Shown one piece after another: positions 45,759 through 57,702 of a DNA stretch of 64,000 nt (positions are counted from its first letter, which is position 1; the number at the start of each line of letters is the position of its first letter). This stretch comes from Hypomyces perniciosus (lineage: Eukaryota; Ascomycota; Sordariomycetes; Hypocreales; Hypocreaceae): NCBI GenBank assembly GCA_008477525.1, contig SPDT01000007.1, positions 3,968,001 through 4,032,000 on the forward strand. The letters are read 5' to 3'. A program made the translations under genes and the position numbers. Under the pieces are notes generated by a model. That model ran no database searches and had not been told where the DNA came from. It saw only the letters and a program-made list of their open reading frames with translations.

Positions 45759-46625
45759 TTACAGCACTCTCTCCATACATCCAATCTCCACTGCCGAACC
45801 CATATATCGCATCACATTCTGCAACTCCTCACACCACGCCAGCTTCTGGCCCCTTTCCCACACCATCTTGTCCAGCTCAATCTCCAACCTCTCTAGCTTA
45901 CGCATCCCTGTCAGCCCAGCGCCCTCAGCCCATCCCTTCGCCGCATCCAGCAGCCCATCCTTGTCCGTCGTACTGGCCCCCGAGTCGGGTCCGGCGCGCT
46001 CCACAATTTTAAGCCGGAGCCCCCGTAACTCCTCGGCCCACGCCGATCCGTGACCGCACAGCTCTGTCCACTTCTCCAGCGCCGCCGGGTTGCGCAGGTC
46101 CTGCGCCTGTACTTCGAGCCGCACGTAGCGCACCGCGTTGCGCTGCCACGGGCGCTGCGCATTGGTTACGGCGGCTGCGGTATAGAGCCCGGAGGAGAAC
46201 CAGTTGGGGTAGACAAACTCGTTGGTTGCAAAGGGGAGTGTTCGTGCTTCGTGGTAGATTTTCTTGCAAGTGCGGAGGAGTGCCGTGGGGAGTCCTGCGA
46301 ATGGCCGGTCCGGGCTGAGGAGCCGTGATGGGGTATGGCAAGGATCAGTTATCTCGTTCTCGATATTTCCTTCGAGACGGATTGGTTGGAGGACGTATCG
46401 ACAGTGAAGAGGGACAGGATATCCAGAAATCGGCTCCTTGTAACGAATTGGGTTCATGAGATGGACCCAATGGTATATGCGGAGTCGTACTTCAGGTGGC
46501 AAGGACAAGAGACGAGAACAGGAACCAGCCTTGACCTCCTCGCGAGACCTTTCGGAGATACCATTCTCACGTCTCCGGAAGTAATCGCTCGCTGGCAACA
46601 CATCGCATATCGTTTCGACTTCCAT
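45759..46625 (-). CDS. DUF7730-like (F-box-associated style) protein
   Basis: Single-exon gene of 288 residues. The core begins RLLSLPPEVRLRIYHWV near residues 38-54, the short helix typical of fungal DUF7730 and F-box-like proteins. LPTALLRTCKKIYHEARTLPFATNEFVY then follows, a very common fungal block. The second half (RYVRLEVQ, LRGLRLKIVERA, LERLEIELDKMVWE) alternates strands and helices. No catalytic residues are recognised. Such proteins are numerous in Pezizomycotina and functionally uncharacterised; a role as a ubiquitin-ligase adaptor is only a suggestion from the F-box-like start. There is no signal peptide or membrane segment. Codon use looks more GC-rich than its flanks. Confidence 0.75.
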   Translation of the reverse strand: MEVETICDVLPASDYFRRRENGISERSREEVKAGSCSRLLSLPPEVRLRIYHWVHLMNPIRYKEPISGYPVPLHCRYVLQPIRLEGNIENEITDPCHTPSRLLSPDRPFAGLPTALLRTCKKIYHEARTLPFATNEFVYPNWFSSGLYTAAAVTNAQRPWQRNAVRYVRLEVQAQDLRNPAALEKWTELCGHGSAWAEELRGLRLKIVERAGPDSGASTTDKDGLLDAAKGWAEGAGLTGMRKLERLEIELDKMVWERGQKLAWCEELQNVMRYMGSAVEIGCMERVL

Positions 46626-47228
46626 CCCAGGTCGTACTGTGCTTTTCAGGACTCAAGCAAGCTCAGAGCCATGACTTTGATGGCGACCGCGAGTCTCAAG
46701 TTCTTGGAGATGGAGAAAAATACCACATCATCTCGTATTCGAGGCTACAGGAGAATGCCTAGTTTGGCTACGAAGTGCAAAGTTGCGGGGCGTCATCATC
46801 TGAATACGGTTTACTAGTCGTCCATTCGGATTGAAACCATTCCAATATTGGACGCCACCGCATCCTTCGGTCCGTTGGGCTGAATTGTATCAAGTTATTA
46901 CCAGAACCGGCATGCGGAGATCTCTCAGCAAGTTGAACTGGTTTCATATTAGACATCTGTTCCCATATATGCTTGATAGTTCAGAACATATGCAAGAACC
47001 TATTTCAGGGAGTCCGTCATATTCCCCCAAAAGTCAATGCTCCATGTCCCGTAGTGATTGTATACCATTGCCTCTTATCAGTTAGGCTTCGCTCAAATAT
47101 TGCCGTTCATTCGCAAGACTTGCCATCTCGCTGGTATATTCCCCTCGGTTGTCATATTCAGTGTCGTTCTCGTCGCCGTCATCGTCATCGTCATCATCGA
47201 ATATCGCCCACTAAGGCGGACCAGCTGC
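46626..47228. other. intergenic region, DUF7730 promoter and med8 3' flank
   Basis: About 600 bases. A GTCATC-type microsatellite lies near 47176-47202. No gene was supported. Confidence 0.5.
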
Positions 47229-48052
47229 CTACATCGACTCAGGCGGTATATTGACGCCCTCGTACCCCCTTTTCACCCCGACTTTGCGCTCATACTCAAC
47301 GTTCCGTGGAATGTCAAAGTCCCCCCTCGCCGCAAACCATAAGAGCGTCTCTGGCTCCGGGCCCCTCACAAACGGTGCCTTCGCCTGGCCATCCGCTCCA
47401 TTTCCCCCCTCGGTCCCATCCTCATTATCTTCCTCATCTTCCTCCTCTTCATCACTCTCCTCATCTAGGCCCTTCTTTAACCCCGTCCGCACTTTGTCGA
47501 TGCCCATCTCCCTCTCCTCCTTGGTATACACATCGCCCGCCTCATCCCGCACGTACGCCGCAATCCGTCCATGCGTCCACTCGCGCAATTCATCCCATAT
47601 ACCTTGTAGCTCGTTAATCCCCTCTGGCGTGGCTAGTCTCGCGGTCTCCTGGCCCTGAGCGACGAGCTCCTCCACGTCTGGCTCGAGCTTCTTTCGTAAT
47701 AGCTGCGTCAGGACACCCTCCTGCGTACGACCGGGATAGTTTGTAGAGGGATGTATCGCGATGCGCGAGAAGAGCTCGGCGTTCTCGCTTAAGCTGTCGA
47801 GTACGGTTTGGAGGTTTCGCTGGAGGATCTGCGCCGAAGCCTGGAGCGAGGAACTGTAGAGTAGGTAATTAGGTTAGCCGACTAACTATCCATCGATTGA
47901 GTGACGTACGGCTAGACGTACGGATGGGGGAGCGGATTGCTCTTTAGAATATCAATCTTCAAGCTCTGGATGCTGCTCGAGAGCTGTGCCACCTTGGACA
48001 GCGTCTGCTCGACAGCCTTGAGCTCATCGTCATCCAGTCCCAGCGCGGCCAT
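47229..48052 (-). CDS. med8: Mediator complex subunit 8
   Basis: Two exons on the minus strand, 48052-47922 and 47853-47229, with a 68-nt intron (GTACGT..CTACAG), giving 251 residues. The N-terminal part MAALGLDDDELKAVEQTL and SSSIQSLKIDILKSNPLPHP match fungal Med8, as do SLQASAQILQRNLQTVLDSL and the block NYPGRTQEGVLTQLLRKKLEP. ELVAQGQETARL and the acidic region near residues 175-205 complete it, followed by TLLWFAARGDFDIPRNVEYERK. Med8 is a head-module subunit of Mediator, linking activators to RNA polymerase II in the nucleus. Start and intron agree with the family. The antisense strand is open in places only because of the acidic repeat-like codons. Confidence 0.92.
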
Positions 48053-48532
48053 CTTGCTGCACACACGCACGCCCACTCCGCCTCCTATCGCTGCTTCTTT
48101 CTACAAAGCACCTGGTTTAGGGCTTTGCGTGTTGGAGAGTCGGTTCAATTCGGCGATTTGAAAGATGTGAAGATTGGAAGCGATAACTGAAATGGGAGAC
48201 GCGCTGTCGCGGGGCGATTTCTATCGATTGGTATAAAGTGGGGCAGTATTTTGCATTCACATCTCTCTTCTACAAAGATGTCAACCCAATATTAATACTG
48301 TTCTGCCTTTTCATACAGCTGTATCATTATCTCTGTTATATTTTTAACCATCACTATCTTTCATCTAGATGCTCATTGAATACTATGGATAATCCTGAGC
48401 TGGAGCTCTGTCCATCACTCGGCCATCTTCACTACGATTCAGATGCATGCCATGTTCAATCTCTCTGGTATTTCCGCGGCCTGCTATACTTATACAGAAA
48501 TTCATCAAAAATAAAACAATCCAAGCGATGCC
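48053..48532. other. intergenic region between med8 start and sulfatase 3' end
   Basis: About 480 bases, AT-rich to the right. It should contain the med8 promoter. Nothing else was recognised. Confidence 0.5.
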
Positions 48533-50365
48533 TTAACCTCCCCGAGTCGAATTCACCGTTTTCAAAACCTCTTGCCCATAGGTATCGACAATCGGGTACC
48601 TCGCGCGCCTCTCCAGGTCATCAAGAGGAATATTAGATCGGATGTATCTGCAACCACATGTCAGTATCTTCCTGTATGTTCTCTTCCTCCATTATCCTTG
48701 TTTTGGGCGGACTTACTTCTGCCTGCCATCATCCATAGGATCATAATCCCAGCTCGTAAATACTCCCGTCTTCAGCGCATCCCACACCACCCGGCGACTT
48801 CGTTGCGACTGAAGGACCTTTTCCGTGATGGCTTCAAAGTCCCATTTTGCTTTGGCTTCGATATCGAACCTCTCAAATATTGCCTTCGCTTCCCTCTCGT
48901 ACTCAGTCCGAGGCTCCAACTTGACGAACCGCGCCAGGTTGTCCAGCTCCAACGGGTCCTTCTCCAGGTTGAAGAACTGCGGCTCGTCTGCCGGGCAAGT
49001 GATGTACTTCCAGGGCCCCCGTCGAATCATCATCATGGGACGAACAGTTCCTTCGCCTGTGTACTCGGCAAAAACGGTGTCTCCGCCGCCCTCTTTACCC
49101 AGCAGGTGAGGCATCATGCTCACGCCGTCCATGGGGAGATACGGCGCAGGCTTGGTGCCAATCAGATCGCAAATTGTGGGCAACAGGTCGAGCGTTGAGA
49201 CATTCTCCGAGACTCGGTGAGGCTTGAACCATGGAGGGTAGTGGACCAGCATAGGCACGCGAACCGAGGACTCGAAATAGCTCATCTTGTACCAAAGGCC
49301 GCGCTCTCCCAGCATATGCCATGGTCGCCGCTAAAGATGACGATAGTATTCTCCGCCAGGCCTGCGTCCTCAAGGGTCTCGAGAAGCTTGCCGATGCAGT
49401 CGTCAACGTAGCTCACCGACCCATAGTAGGCCCTCTTAGCCCTCTTGATCTGCTCGTCAGTAAAATCCTGATCCCACAGGTCGCAGACCCGCATCAGGCG
49501 CTTGCTGTGTGTGTCCAGCTCCTCCTTGGGAATCCGGACCTTGGGCAGGGCAATATCCACATCTTCGTAGAGATTCCAGTACTTCTTGGTGATGGTGTAT
49601 GGGTCATGAGGATGTGTGAGAGAGACCTAGCGGAAGAATCCATTGTCAGTCATTTCCCCTGAATGAAAGTGTCATTGCATTCGGTTTGCTTCTCGCCACA
49701 GCTCAACGCCCACCCATTATGTTCCTCTCAACACTTACCGTCAAACAAAATGGTCGCTTGTTCGGTCCCTCACGGACATGATCCCACAGATACTGCGTGC
49801 TGCGATACATAACCTCTTCATCGTAGTCTAGCTGGTTGCTACGGCCACAGGGTCCAGCCTGAAGGATAGAGCTAGCGTTGTGATACCACTCAAGACGAGT
49901 ATCAGGCTCATCCCAGTTCACAACCCATCCAAAATCGCCCGGATAGATATCGCTCGTCAGGCGCTGCTCGTAGCCATGAAGCTGGTCCCCCACGAAATGC
50001 ATCTTGCCCGCGAGAGCGGTATGATAGCCCTTGGAGCGAAGATAATGAGCATACGTAGGCACCTCGGAGTTGATCTGAGAGGCGTTGTCGTAAGCGCCAA
50101 TCTTCATGGGCAAGAGTCCCGAGATCATGCTCATCCGAGATGGGGCGCAGAGCGGCGATGGGCAGTAGGCTGAATCGAACTGCACTGAAGATGCGGCCAG
50201 ACGGTCCAGGTTGGGGGTCTTGATCTGGGATTCTGGGTTGTACATCTTGAGCTGCGGGGCGGCGAGTTGGTCGGCCATGATATACAGGATGTTTGGCTTC
50301 GAGTCCTGGTTGCTGGTGGCAGGGTGAGCTGCCGAAGGCGGGAGGGTGTTGAGATCGGGAGCCAT
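48533..50365 (-). pseudogene. betC: choline sulfatase with a one-base frameshift
   Basis: Three exons on the minus strand: 50365-49739, 49626-48717 and 48647-48533. Junctions are canonical. All phases agree only if one base is added near 49317, giving 550 residues. The sulfatase start NILYIMADQLAAPQL supplies a metal-binding Asp; CAPSR at 73-77 is the formylglycine motif; LTHPHDPY and IFSGDHG follow. Directly after DHG the frame slips: the sequence reads GGCATATG where GGCGATATG would give the usual DHGDMLGERGLWYK. The C-terminus TGVFTSWDYDP, DDGRQKYIRSNIPLDDLERRARYP is typical of choline sulfatase. The enzyme cleaves choline-O-sulfate to choline and sulfate, supporting sulfur and choline recycling. 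Either a real null allele or an assembly error. An upstream open frame to 50653 was not used because MAPDL starts the family-like region. Confidence 0.8.
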
Positions 50366-52122
50366 GATGGAAGAAATGCAAGTAGTCGTAAGAGACGGGG
50401 TGAAGTGAAGCAGTTCAAGCTTTCTGGAATGGTGCTCAATGTCTGGAAAAGTTGCTGTTGAAGGGGAGTTGTGGCCTAGATGTGGTCGTGTTCGTAGATC
50501 TATTTCCTGGCTGGGAGCTTCTTGAAGGATGGCGAGTGGTGTAATCTCAAATCCCTCCAAAGAAGTACATATACTGCTCGATGGATACAATGAACAAACC
50601 AACGATGGATATACTCCCAATGATATATATCCGTAGTATACTTCTGCAATCAAAGATGGTAGATAGGACTCAAGCAGTACCGTGATAGTAGTCTACAGAC
50701 AAACCCGCGTGTGCAAAAAAGGGAAGAAACAAACAGTCCACCAGACGTCACATTAGTATTTATTTAACCGCCCTCACTTCTCATCCAGCGATGGACCGAA
50801 CTTAGTCCAACGTGTGGAGTAAACGACCGACTTCCGAGAGAGGATATGGAAGAGTGGGTGTGGAAGCGAGTCCCGAAGATCAACGATAATAGGGGTCATT
50901 TTGTGTAGTATAAATTTATACAGAATCGCGTCATGCGTCTTAGCCCAACACTATCTCACAAGGCTACAGTCCTAAGAAGGAAACTCCTTACAGAGTAATA
51001 CAACCTGATGGTAGTACTATAACCCAGTCTTCTTCTCGAGTCATCTCCGCTCCAGTATTGAAACCACATCCCGTACACGGTAAGGACCTGAATCAATGGC
51101 AATAAGCAGCGGTGAGTGCAAAATCTTACTAAGTATCCTCGTCGCTTTGGCGGCTTACAGCCACTGTTTGGAACCGACTACGAGTATTTAGCCCCATAGT
51201 GTTATTAGCAATGATGTTGGATCTCGATAGCGTCTGCTCTGCGATTGCGTGATCGGTATTGTGGAGATGGAGGCCTAGAGCAGTCTATGTACTAATCAGA
51301 AGTCCAATATTATCAATAAGTTAGGCCACCATTGCATTTGCATAAATGAGCAAATAAGACAAGAACAGTGGGAACGTCAAGAGAAACTCTATGGGTCAAC
51401 AGCCGTGGCTTTTTTCATGGCGTTGATTACAAACCCATAGTTGCTGATAAGCGGCAACAGAGTTTGATTGACCTCTTTCTTTTATTTATTAATAGCACTT
51501 TGCTTCACCAGTAGTATTTGATAAACACATCATATAACTGTGGAGTACTTCGTACTTGAGAGAAGGATTGTTTGGTCTGTTTGTTCATTATTTATTTATT
51601 CTTCATGTACATCTAGTCGTGTGACACTAAACATCAGCCTCCCTTTCAGCTACAAGCCTCGCCCTTTCAACCTCTCATCAGCCTCCAAGTCACAGCTGAA
51701 CATGCATACCTCGCAGGTACCAAACTCGAAAATATTGTCCTCTCATTGTACATTATACGTGAGATACGTCGTATTCAAACCAAAGAACCCCCTAGCCCAC
51801 CCCCTTGAGGCGCTCATAGCAGGAGGAACGACAAAAAAGTATCAGACAACAATGTCCATGTAGCCTATGATGATGCCTTAACCCACCCGCGCCGTTTGAG
51901 TTCGATCCCGTTTCCAGTCCGCTGGCTGTGTCTTGCGTCAGTCCCTGAATCCCTCCCTCCTGTCCGACCCTTCAAATGCAACCCAACTCCACCAAACACC
52001 GTAATTGACCCTTGGCGCCCGAATTCGCAATGCAACTCGTCATCAACAGCCGGTTCCTGCCCGTCTTCTTTCATGGTGTGAACGAAAGCATCAACTCCTC
52101 ACAGCAAGCTCGTACATAAAGA
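50366..52122. other. intergenic region upstream of sulfatase gene, IQGAP 3' flank
   Basis: About 1.76 kb, AT-rich in the middle, without a supported gene. A TACTTCGTAC string lies at 51546-51555. Sulfatase promoter elements could not be assigned. Confidence 0.5.
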
Positions 52123-55100
52123 TCATTGCGTCCGGTAGAACTTCCGGTAAATCAGATGCAGCAGCAGGTTCACATTGAGCTTGAGGTTGCCCTCAAACAA
52201 AGTCATAAACTGATGCGCCTCGAATTGTGCCTGAAGCATGTCTTCGATCGGCACCTGCGCAATCGCTCCGGGGATCTGAATGTGACTCCGCGTGCCCTCG
52301 ATGGCGAAAACGCCAACCGCGTCGCATGAGATGGTCAAGTCAACCTTGTCCCAGTCGCGATCTGCCGTGCCATTCCATGCGACCAACACTCCCTTCTCCG
52401 ATAACTGTCGTGCACTATACTTGTAGCTTCCGAACTTCGGCACCCGTCCGCTGCGTTCCAGCTCACGCTGGTGGTTGTATTGCTTTGTAAAGGGCATTAA
52501 GAATCGCTTCCGCCTGTGGAACCTTTGTTAGCAAGTTTATCCTAATCATCCAGTTTCTTCCAATATCGGTTACGTACCCCTTTTTGGTCTGCAGCGTCTT
52601 CATGGCCTGTTCGATGTAGTCGTCATAGCTCTTGCGCTGTTGCTCCAGATACTTGGCCTTCTCGTGCAAATTAGCCAGTGTCAGGCGCACGCCATCCAAT
52701 TCCCGTTGTCTCTGAACCCGCCTACGGCTCTGAGTACGGATATCACTTGCAATGGCGTTGAGCACGTCTTGGTAAAAGTTGAGCTTTGAGATCCTTCCCA
52801 TCTTCTCCAGTTGCATCACATTTTCCAATGCCGTTCGCTTGAGATCGTAGAACGACATGCGGGCTACGTCCACCATCTTGGCGTCCGAGTACGCCCCGTG
52901 AGTCTTGCTACCATCCGCAAAGTCTTCTCGTAGAAGCGTCTCCCACTTCTCCTCGTCTTCGGGTGTGATGGGCTTCACCAAAATCTCCAGGAGATTAGCA
53001 CCGGTCTGCACTCGGATGATGTACAAGACACATCGCTTCGTCTCCATGAATAGTGTCTTCACATCCGCCTCGGGGTCTTGAATGTCATGGATCCTAGGCG
53101 TCAGGAACATCTGAATGTCTGACGATCCTGCAGCGCTCATCTCACTTTCGTTGCTCTTGGCGCTACCTAGATCTTGCATGATTTCGCGGAGCACATCATC
53201 TCGGCTTGGAGACATGGACATGAGTTCTGATGCGACGAGGTTGTGGATAGCAAAGACATCTGACATCTTGATGTACAGCGTCGGCTTATTCTTAGCGTAA
53301 AGGTCGTTGAACTCGTCGATATCGAACGTTCTCTCCGCATCTGGTACAGCGATGAGGTCGATGGTAATTTGGCGCAGTCGCTCGATGGATTCGCCGACAA
53401 AAGCATTAAGTGGCTGTAGATAAATGTTCTCGCCGCCGAAGGGTCGACCCAGAGCAATTTGACCCACTACCTTTGCAACCTCGCCCAAATTCCTCTTTTG
53501 CAGGGGGCTCAGGGACTTTTCAATGACACCTACGTTTTCGGGTGTCGTGACCGCGGGCTGAAGATAGAATTTCCATAGCCAGTGTGACACAATTTGAAGC
53601 ATATGCTCCTGTGGCTCTCGGTTGAAATGTTGGCAAAGCGCCTGGAATATCTGGTTGCAGACGAAACGGAGGCCATAGGGCATTTTATGCACCATATCCT
53701 CCAGGGCTAGGAATAGCTGGTCACAGATTTCACGCAGATCTCGAAGATGATCAATGAAGAGTCGGCGAGTCTCAGGGTCTCGGATGGCGACTTCACGCGG
53801 CACATCCAGTGGTCGGTGATCCGGCCGTCCGGTTCGAAGTTCTTCATTGTTGATTGCCGACCTGTAGATTTGCATGGGATCACTTTCTAGGTCGAGGGCT
53901 GGATCGTCGATAATATTATCACGGATTAGAGGTCCTAAGAGAGATCGTAGGTACTTGCGATCCCGTGGTGACCGCGTGTAATTGGATAGGAGTTTCGACC
54001 AGAAGTAGTTGCCTCGGGAATATTCTTGGGCGTTCGTAGCACCTTCAATTTCTTCCCGTATTGACCTGGCAATCAACTTCAGAAGATAGTACTCTTCTCG
54101 TCGCTTCTGAGCATAGCCGAAGAGACTCATCATCAGGAGCTCAATGCGCTTGGACTCCTTCTCAGCCATCCCCTGTTCACGAATGCGCTTGAACAGTCTG
54201 GCGAGATATTGTGGCTGTGTCTGGAGGCTGAAAAACAACTGCTGGTAAGACTCAAGCTTCTTCCTTGAACTCTTGTTGAGGGCTTTCAAGTCGAACTGGT
54301 TCGTCGACGCTATGGTTGCGTTTGCCAGTAACCCCACGGAATGGCCGCCAAAAGTGTGCTGATGTCGCACAACTTCATCAAGGGTAATTTTGTTCTTGAC
54401 CAGGAGAGCAATTTTGATATCGAGCTGATCGATGTATTGCTCTAACATCTCGTTCTGTCGCACTTGCTGCACGACCGTCTTACGCATGCGCTCAAACTCG
54501 ACTTCTTCGTTGAAGTCGAAATCACTGTCGTTAAGCAGGTGCACAAAGTTTTTGACGGCACTGACAGGCGGGTTCTTCCCGGTGGTTAGACTCTTGTAGG
54601 CCTCACCTTGTACCTTCGCGCGCACGAAGCTCTGGATCTTGATGACCTTTTTCATGTTCTCTTCAAAGTACCGCTTCTTCTCCTCGAACCGAACCCGAAC
54701 GAGGAAGCCTTTTGCTGCGACTTGGAAAGCCACAATGGAGTCCTCCTCTTCCATAAGCTCAGTAAGCAAGTCATCAATTCGAGCTCGAACCATCATGGCC
54801 TTCAAAATGGCTTGAAACTGAGCTGTCTCATTGTTGTGGGATTCCAATTCATCACACAAGGCGCGGTGGTGCTTTCGATATAAATAACCGCGAATTCGAC
54901 CTTGCAAGCTCGTGACCAGAGGCTCTTGGCGGTCAAGTTGCTGTTGAATCGCAAACACGTTCCGTCTCTCAAATAGGCCCCTAACACAGGCTTGGAGATC
55001 GATTATTGTTGGTTCGCTTTCCTTCAAGCCCTCCAGCTGGACCGCGATGTCTCGTCGCACTGCTACTGCACGCATCATAGCTTGAAGTTGCTCAACCGCA

Positions 55101-57619
55101 GGTACATGTCGTCCAAGCTCCTCCAGTTGGACCGCGACATCTCGGCGCACTGCTGCCGCTCGTATCATAGCCTGAAACTGCTCAACTGCGGATACATGTT
55201 GTCCAAGCTCCTCCAGTTGGACCACAATGTCACGTCGTACTGCTGCCGCTCGCATCATGGCTTGAAGCTGCTCAACCGCGGATACATGTTGTTCAAGCGC
55301 CTCCAGTTGGACCGCGACATCTCGGCGCACTGCTGCCGCTCGTATCATAGCCTGAAACTGCTCAACTGCGGATACATGTTGTCCAAGCTCCTCCAGTTGG
55401 ACCACAATGTCGCGTCGTACTGCTGCCGCTCGCATCATGGCTTGAAGCTGCTCAACCGCGGATACATGTTGTTCAAGCGCCTCCAGTTGGACCGCTATGT
55501 CGCGGCGCACTGCTGCCGCTCGCATCATAGCTTGAAGCTGCCCAACGGCGGGCACATGTTGTCCAAGATCTGCCTGCAAAGCCTTCTGTTGTGATCGAGC
55601 ATTGCGGCCACGGACTGCACTTTGCAGAGATGTCCACGTCCTGTCAAATGAGTGAAGTTTTTCCTGGCCTTTGCAGATCTGAGTCCTTGCCAGTGAAGCC
55701 CTTGCGGCAGCTTGTAGGCTAGCAATTGCTCCGGTCTGTGCCTCGAGTGATTGTAAATCGTCATGGACTTGATGTCTCAGTAACATTCCACGAACAAGCG
55801 CTTGGAGTTTTCGTACTTCTCCGGAACTGCGCTTTGTCTCTTGTTGCTGCGCATCTTGGTTCTTGCGGGTCAAGAAACCTCTGGATATCGCTTGAATGGC
55901 CCTAATGGGACCTGCACACCGATCCATGACTGACTTAAGGTCGTGGATCTCGTTGCGGGCCCGTTTTCCTCGGATCATACTTTGTAGTGCCAGAATATTG
56001 GGCTCCATGGCCTTCCAAAATCGGTCGCTTTGTTCAAGCTTTCTGCGGGCAAGAAACCCGCGCGCTGCACTTTGCACAAGGATCGCAGATAGCCTCATTT
56101 GGAGTCGATAGCCCATAATCTGTCGCGTGAAGTCTCCACGTATCCTTGCTTGCAGGTCGGTAAGCCAACTCTCTTGGTCCCAGAACTGTTGCATCATTTC
56201 TCCAAGCCTCACTCGAACCGTTGCGCCACGGATCTGTGCTTGAAAATCGAGAATAGCATCCTCATGCTCTGCCAGCTCGCGATCAATTCTCTCCTCCTCT
56301 GTTTCTTCGGGCTCTTCGGGCTCGGGAACGCCAAAATCCGCACTCATATTGCCAAAGCTGGGCATGTTAGCCCCAAGCATATCCAGACCCTTTTGCATTG
56401 CTTCCAATTCATGATGCTCAAATTCAAGCTGGCCGATGAGGTTTCCGATACGGAAGTCTACAATGCCTTTGCGGAATAAGAGCCAGCTGAGCGCATGGAT
56501 ACAGTATATGACTTTTGGGATATTCTTCTTCTCGTAGAGATCTATAAGCTCAAAACGGAAGAGATCGGGCAACTCCACCTCGTCAAGGTATCGGAAGAAA
56601 ATGGCGATGTTGTCTGAGTGTCGATATTGAAGTTTGGGATGTCGAAATATTCGAAAACGTCTGTCGGGGTTGAGCGCTTCCACCACTTCAGCCAGCGTAA
56701 CACCGTTGCGAAATGCCTCTTCCAGCTCAACAATGGGAGGTAGGGTTTGCTGCATGACGTCTTCGATCCACTCCTTGGCTTCGCCTATGTGGCAGAGATA
56801 TTCATACGCCTGAAGGAATTGACGCTGTTTATCCATCCAATTGCGACCCTCCCACCCATAGTTGGTAGTCTTGGAGCCGCGGCCATTAGGCTTGTTGGCG
56901 CGCTGCAACCTGCGACGACCACGGAGACCCGCAACTTCCTGGGCCGGAGAGGTGATGTTGAAATCACCAACTTCTTCAGATTGTGCAAGTCGGGAAAGCG
57001 TGCGGAGCTGGCTTGTCGAAGACCGACCGAGTCGCTCAAGATCCGGAGCGCCTATATGAGCACTATGCACGGCATTCGAAAGCTGACCATGCGGCGCAGG
57101 AGCACTCTCTCGAAGGACAGACTCAGTGCGGCTTAGGAGCATCGAGTTGGGCCGCACAGGAAGGGCTCGCGGCGACGGTGTGGGCGAGGTGTTGCCATCG
57201 CTTTGCGCAAGAGACAACTTGCCAATATCAAGACTTTGGCCTCGGTCGTGCCTGCTACGGAGATGAGGTGGTGTTGCGGGCGACTTCGGAGGGGAACCTG
57301 CTGGGACTTGTGGCAAGGGACGAAGAGACTGTCGTACGGAGCCGTGGGAGTTATCGTACCCTTTGCTGGAACCGTTCATTTCTCCGGCTTCGAAGAATCG
57401 CGCTCTGGCTATGACATCGCTCTGTCCGCGCTTGTGGCCAGCATGGGATCCGAAACTACTAGATGCGGAGGTGTACTGGCTGTTGAGGCTGTGATCGGAG
57501 GCGTAGGAATACCCTGAGGATGCTGATGATGAGGTGGTTGAGGGATTGCGGTTGATGTTGGCGGTGGAGAGGTCGAAGGTGTGTGATTGTCGAAGAGGGT
57601 GAGGGCGGTACGACGACAT
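52123..57619 (-). CDS. IQG1: IQGAP-family actomyosin ring scaffold
   Basis: Two exons on the minus strand, 57619-52578 and 52513-52123, with a 64-nt intron, giving 1810 residues. A disordered Ser-rich N-terminus of about 260 residues precedes a calponin-homology domain (about 270-390: HIGEAKEWIEDVM, NGVTLAEVVEALNP, LSWLLFRKGI). A long series of IQ or IQ-like motifs runs from about 460 to 1000, then a RasGAP-related domain at about 1140-1470 (RGNYFWSKLLSNYTR, MPYGLRFVCNQIFQAL) and a RasGAP_C region at about 1570-1800. IQGAPs bind actin, calmodulin or myosin light chains and Rho GTPases without GAP activity and build the septation ring; Aspergillus SepG and yeast Iqg1 are examples. Nucleotides 55014-55560 contain a near-perfect 90-bp tandem repeat (separate entry). 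Confidence 0.93.
55014..55560 (-). repeat. 90-bp tandem repeat with 180-bp higher-order period inside IQGAP
   Basis: Six 90-bp units start at about 55014, 55104, 55194, 55284, 55374 and 55464; a seventh begins at 55554 and diverges. The unit 55194-55283 differs from 55374-55463 by one base. Units 55104-55193 and 55284-55373 differ only at their first few positions, so an AB pair of 180 bp has been duplicated. Each unit encodes 30 residues centred on an IQ-like helix LQAMMRAAAVRRDI. The reading frame is preserved because the unit is a multiple of three. Confidence 0.93.
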
Positions 57620-57660
57620 ATTTGCAATGTCTCGCCTCGTCTGGGCGACGTTCGCCGTAG

Positions 57661-57702
<42 letters not shown>

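Noticed and set aside
48713..48716. Stop right after GRQK as the end of the choline sulfatase
   Set aside because: The TAA is part of a GTAAGT donor, and the next exon supplies the typical C-terminus YIRSNIPLDDLERRARYP.
55014..55560. Regular spaced repeats as a CRISPR-like array
   Set aside because: Units are contiguous without unique spacers, are coding, and the genome is eukaryotic.
54992..55594. 200-codon plus-strand open frame inside IQGAP
   Set aside because: It is the complement of the 90-bp tandem repeat; the unit is a multiple of three and lacks stops on both strands. The sense strand encodes the IQ region.
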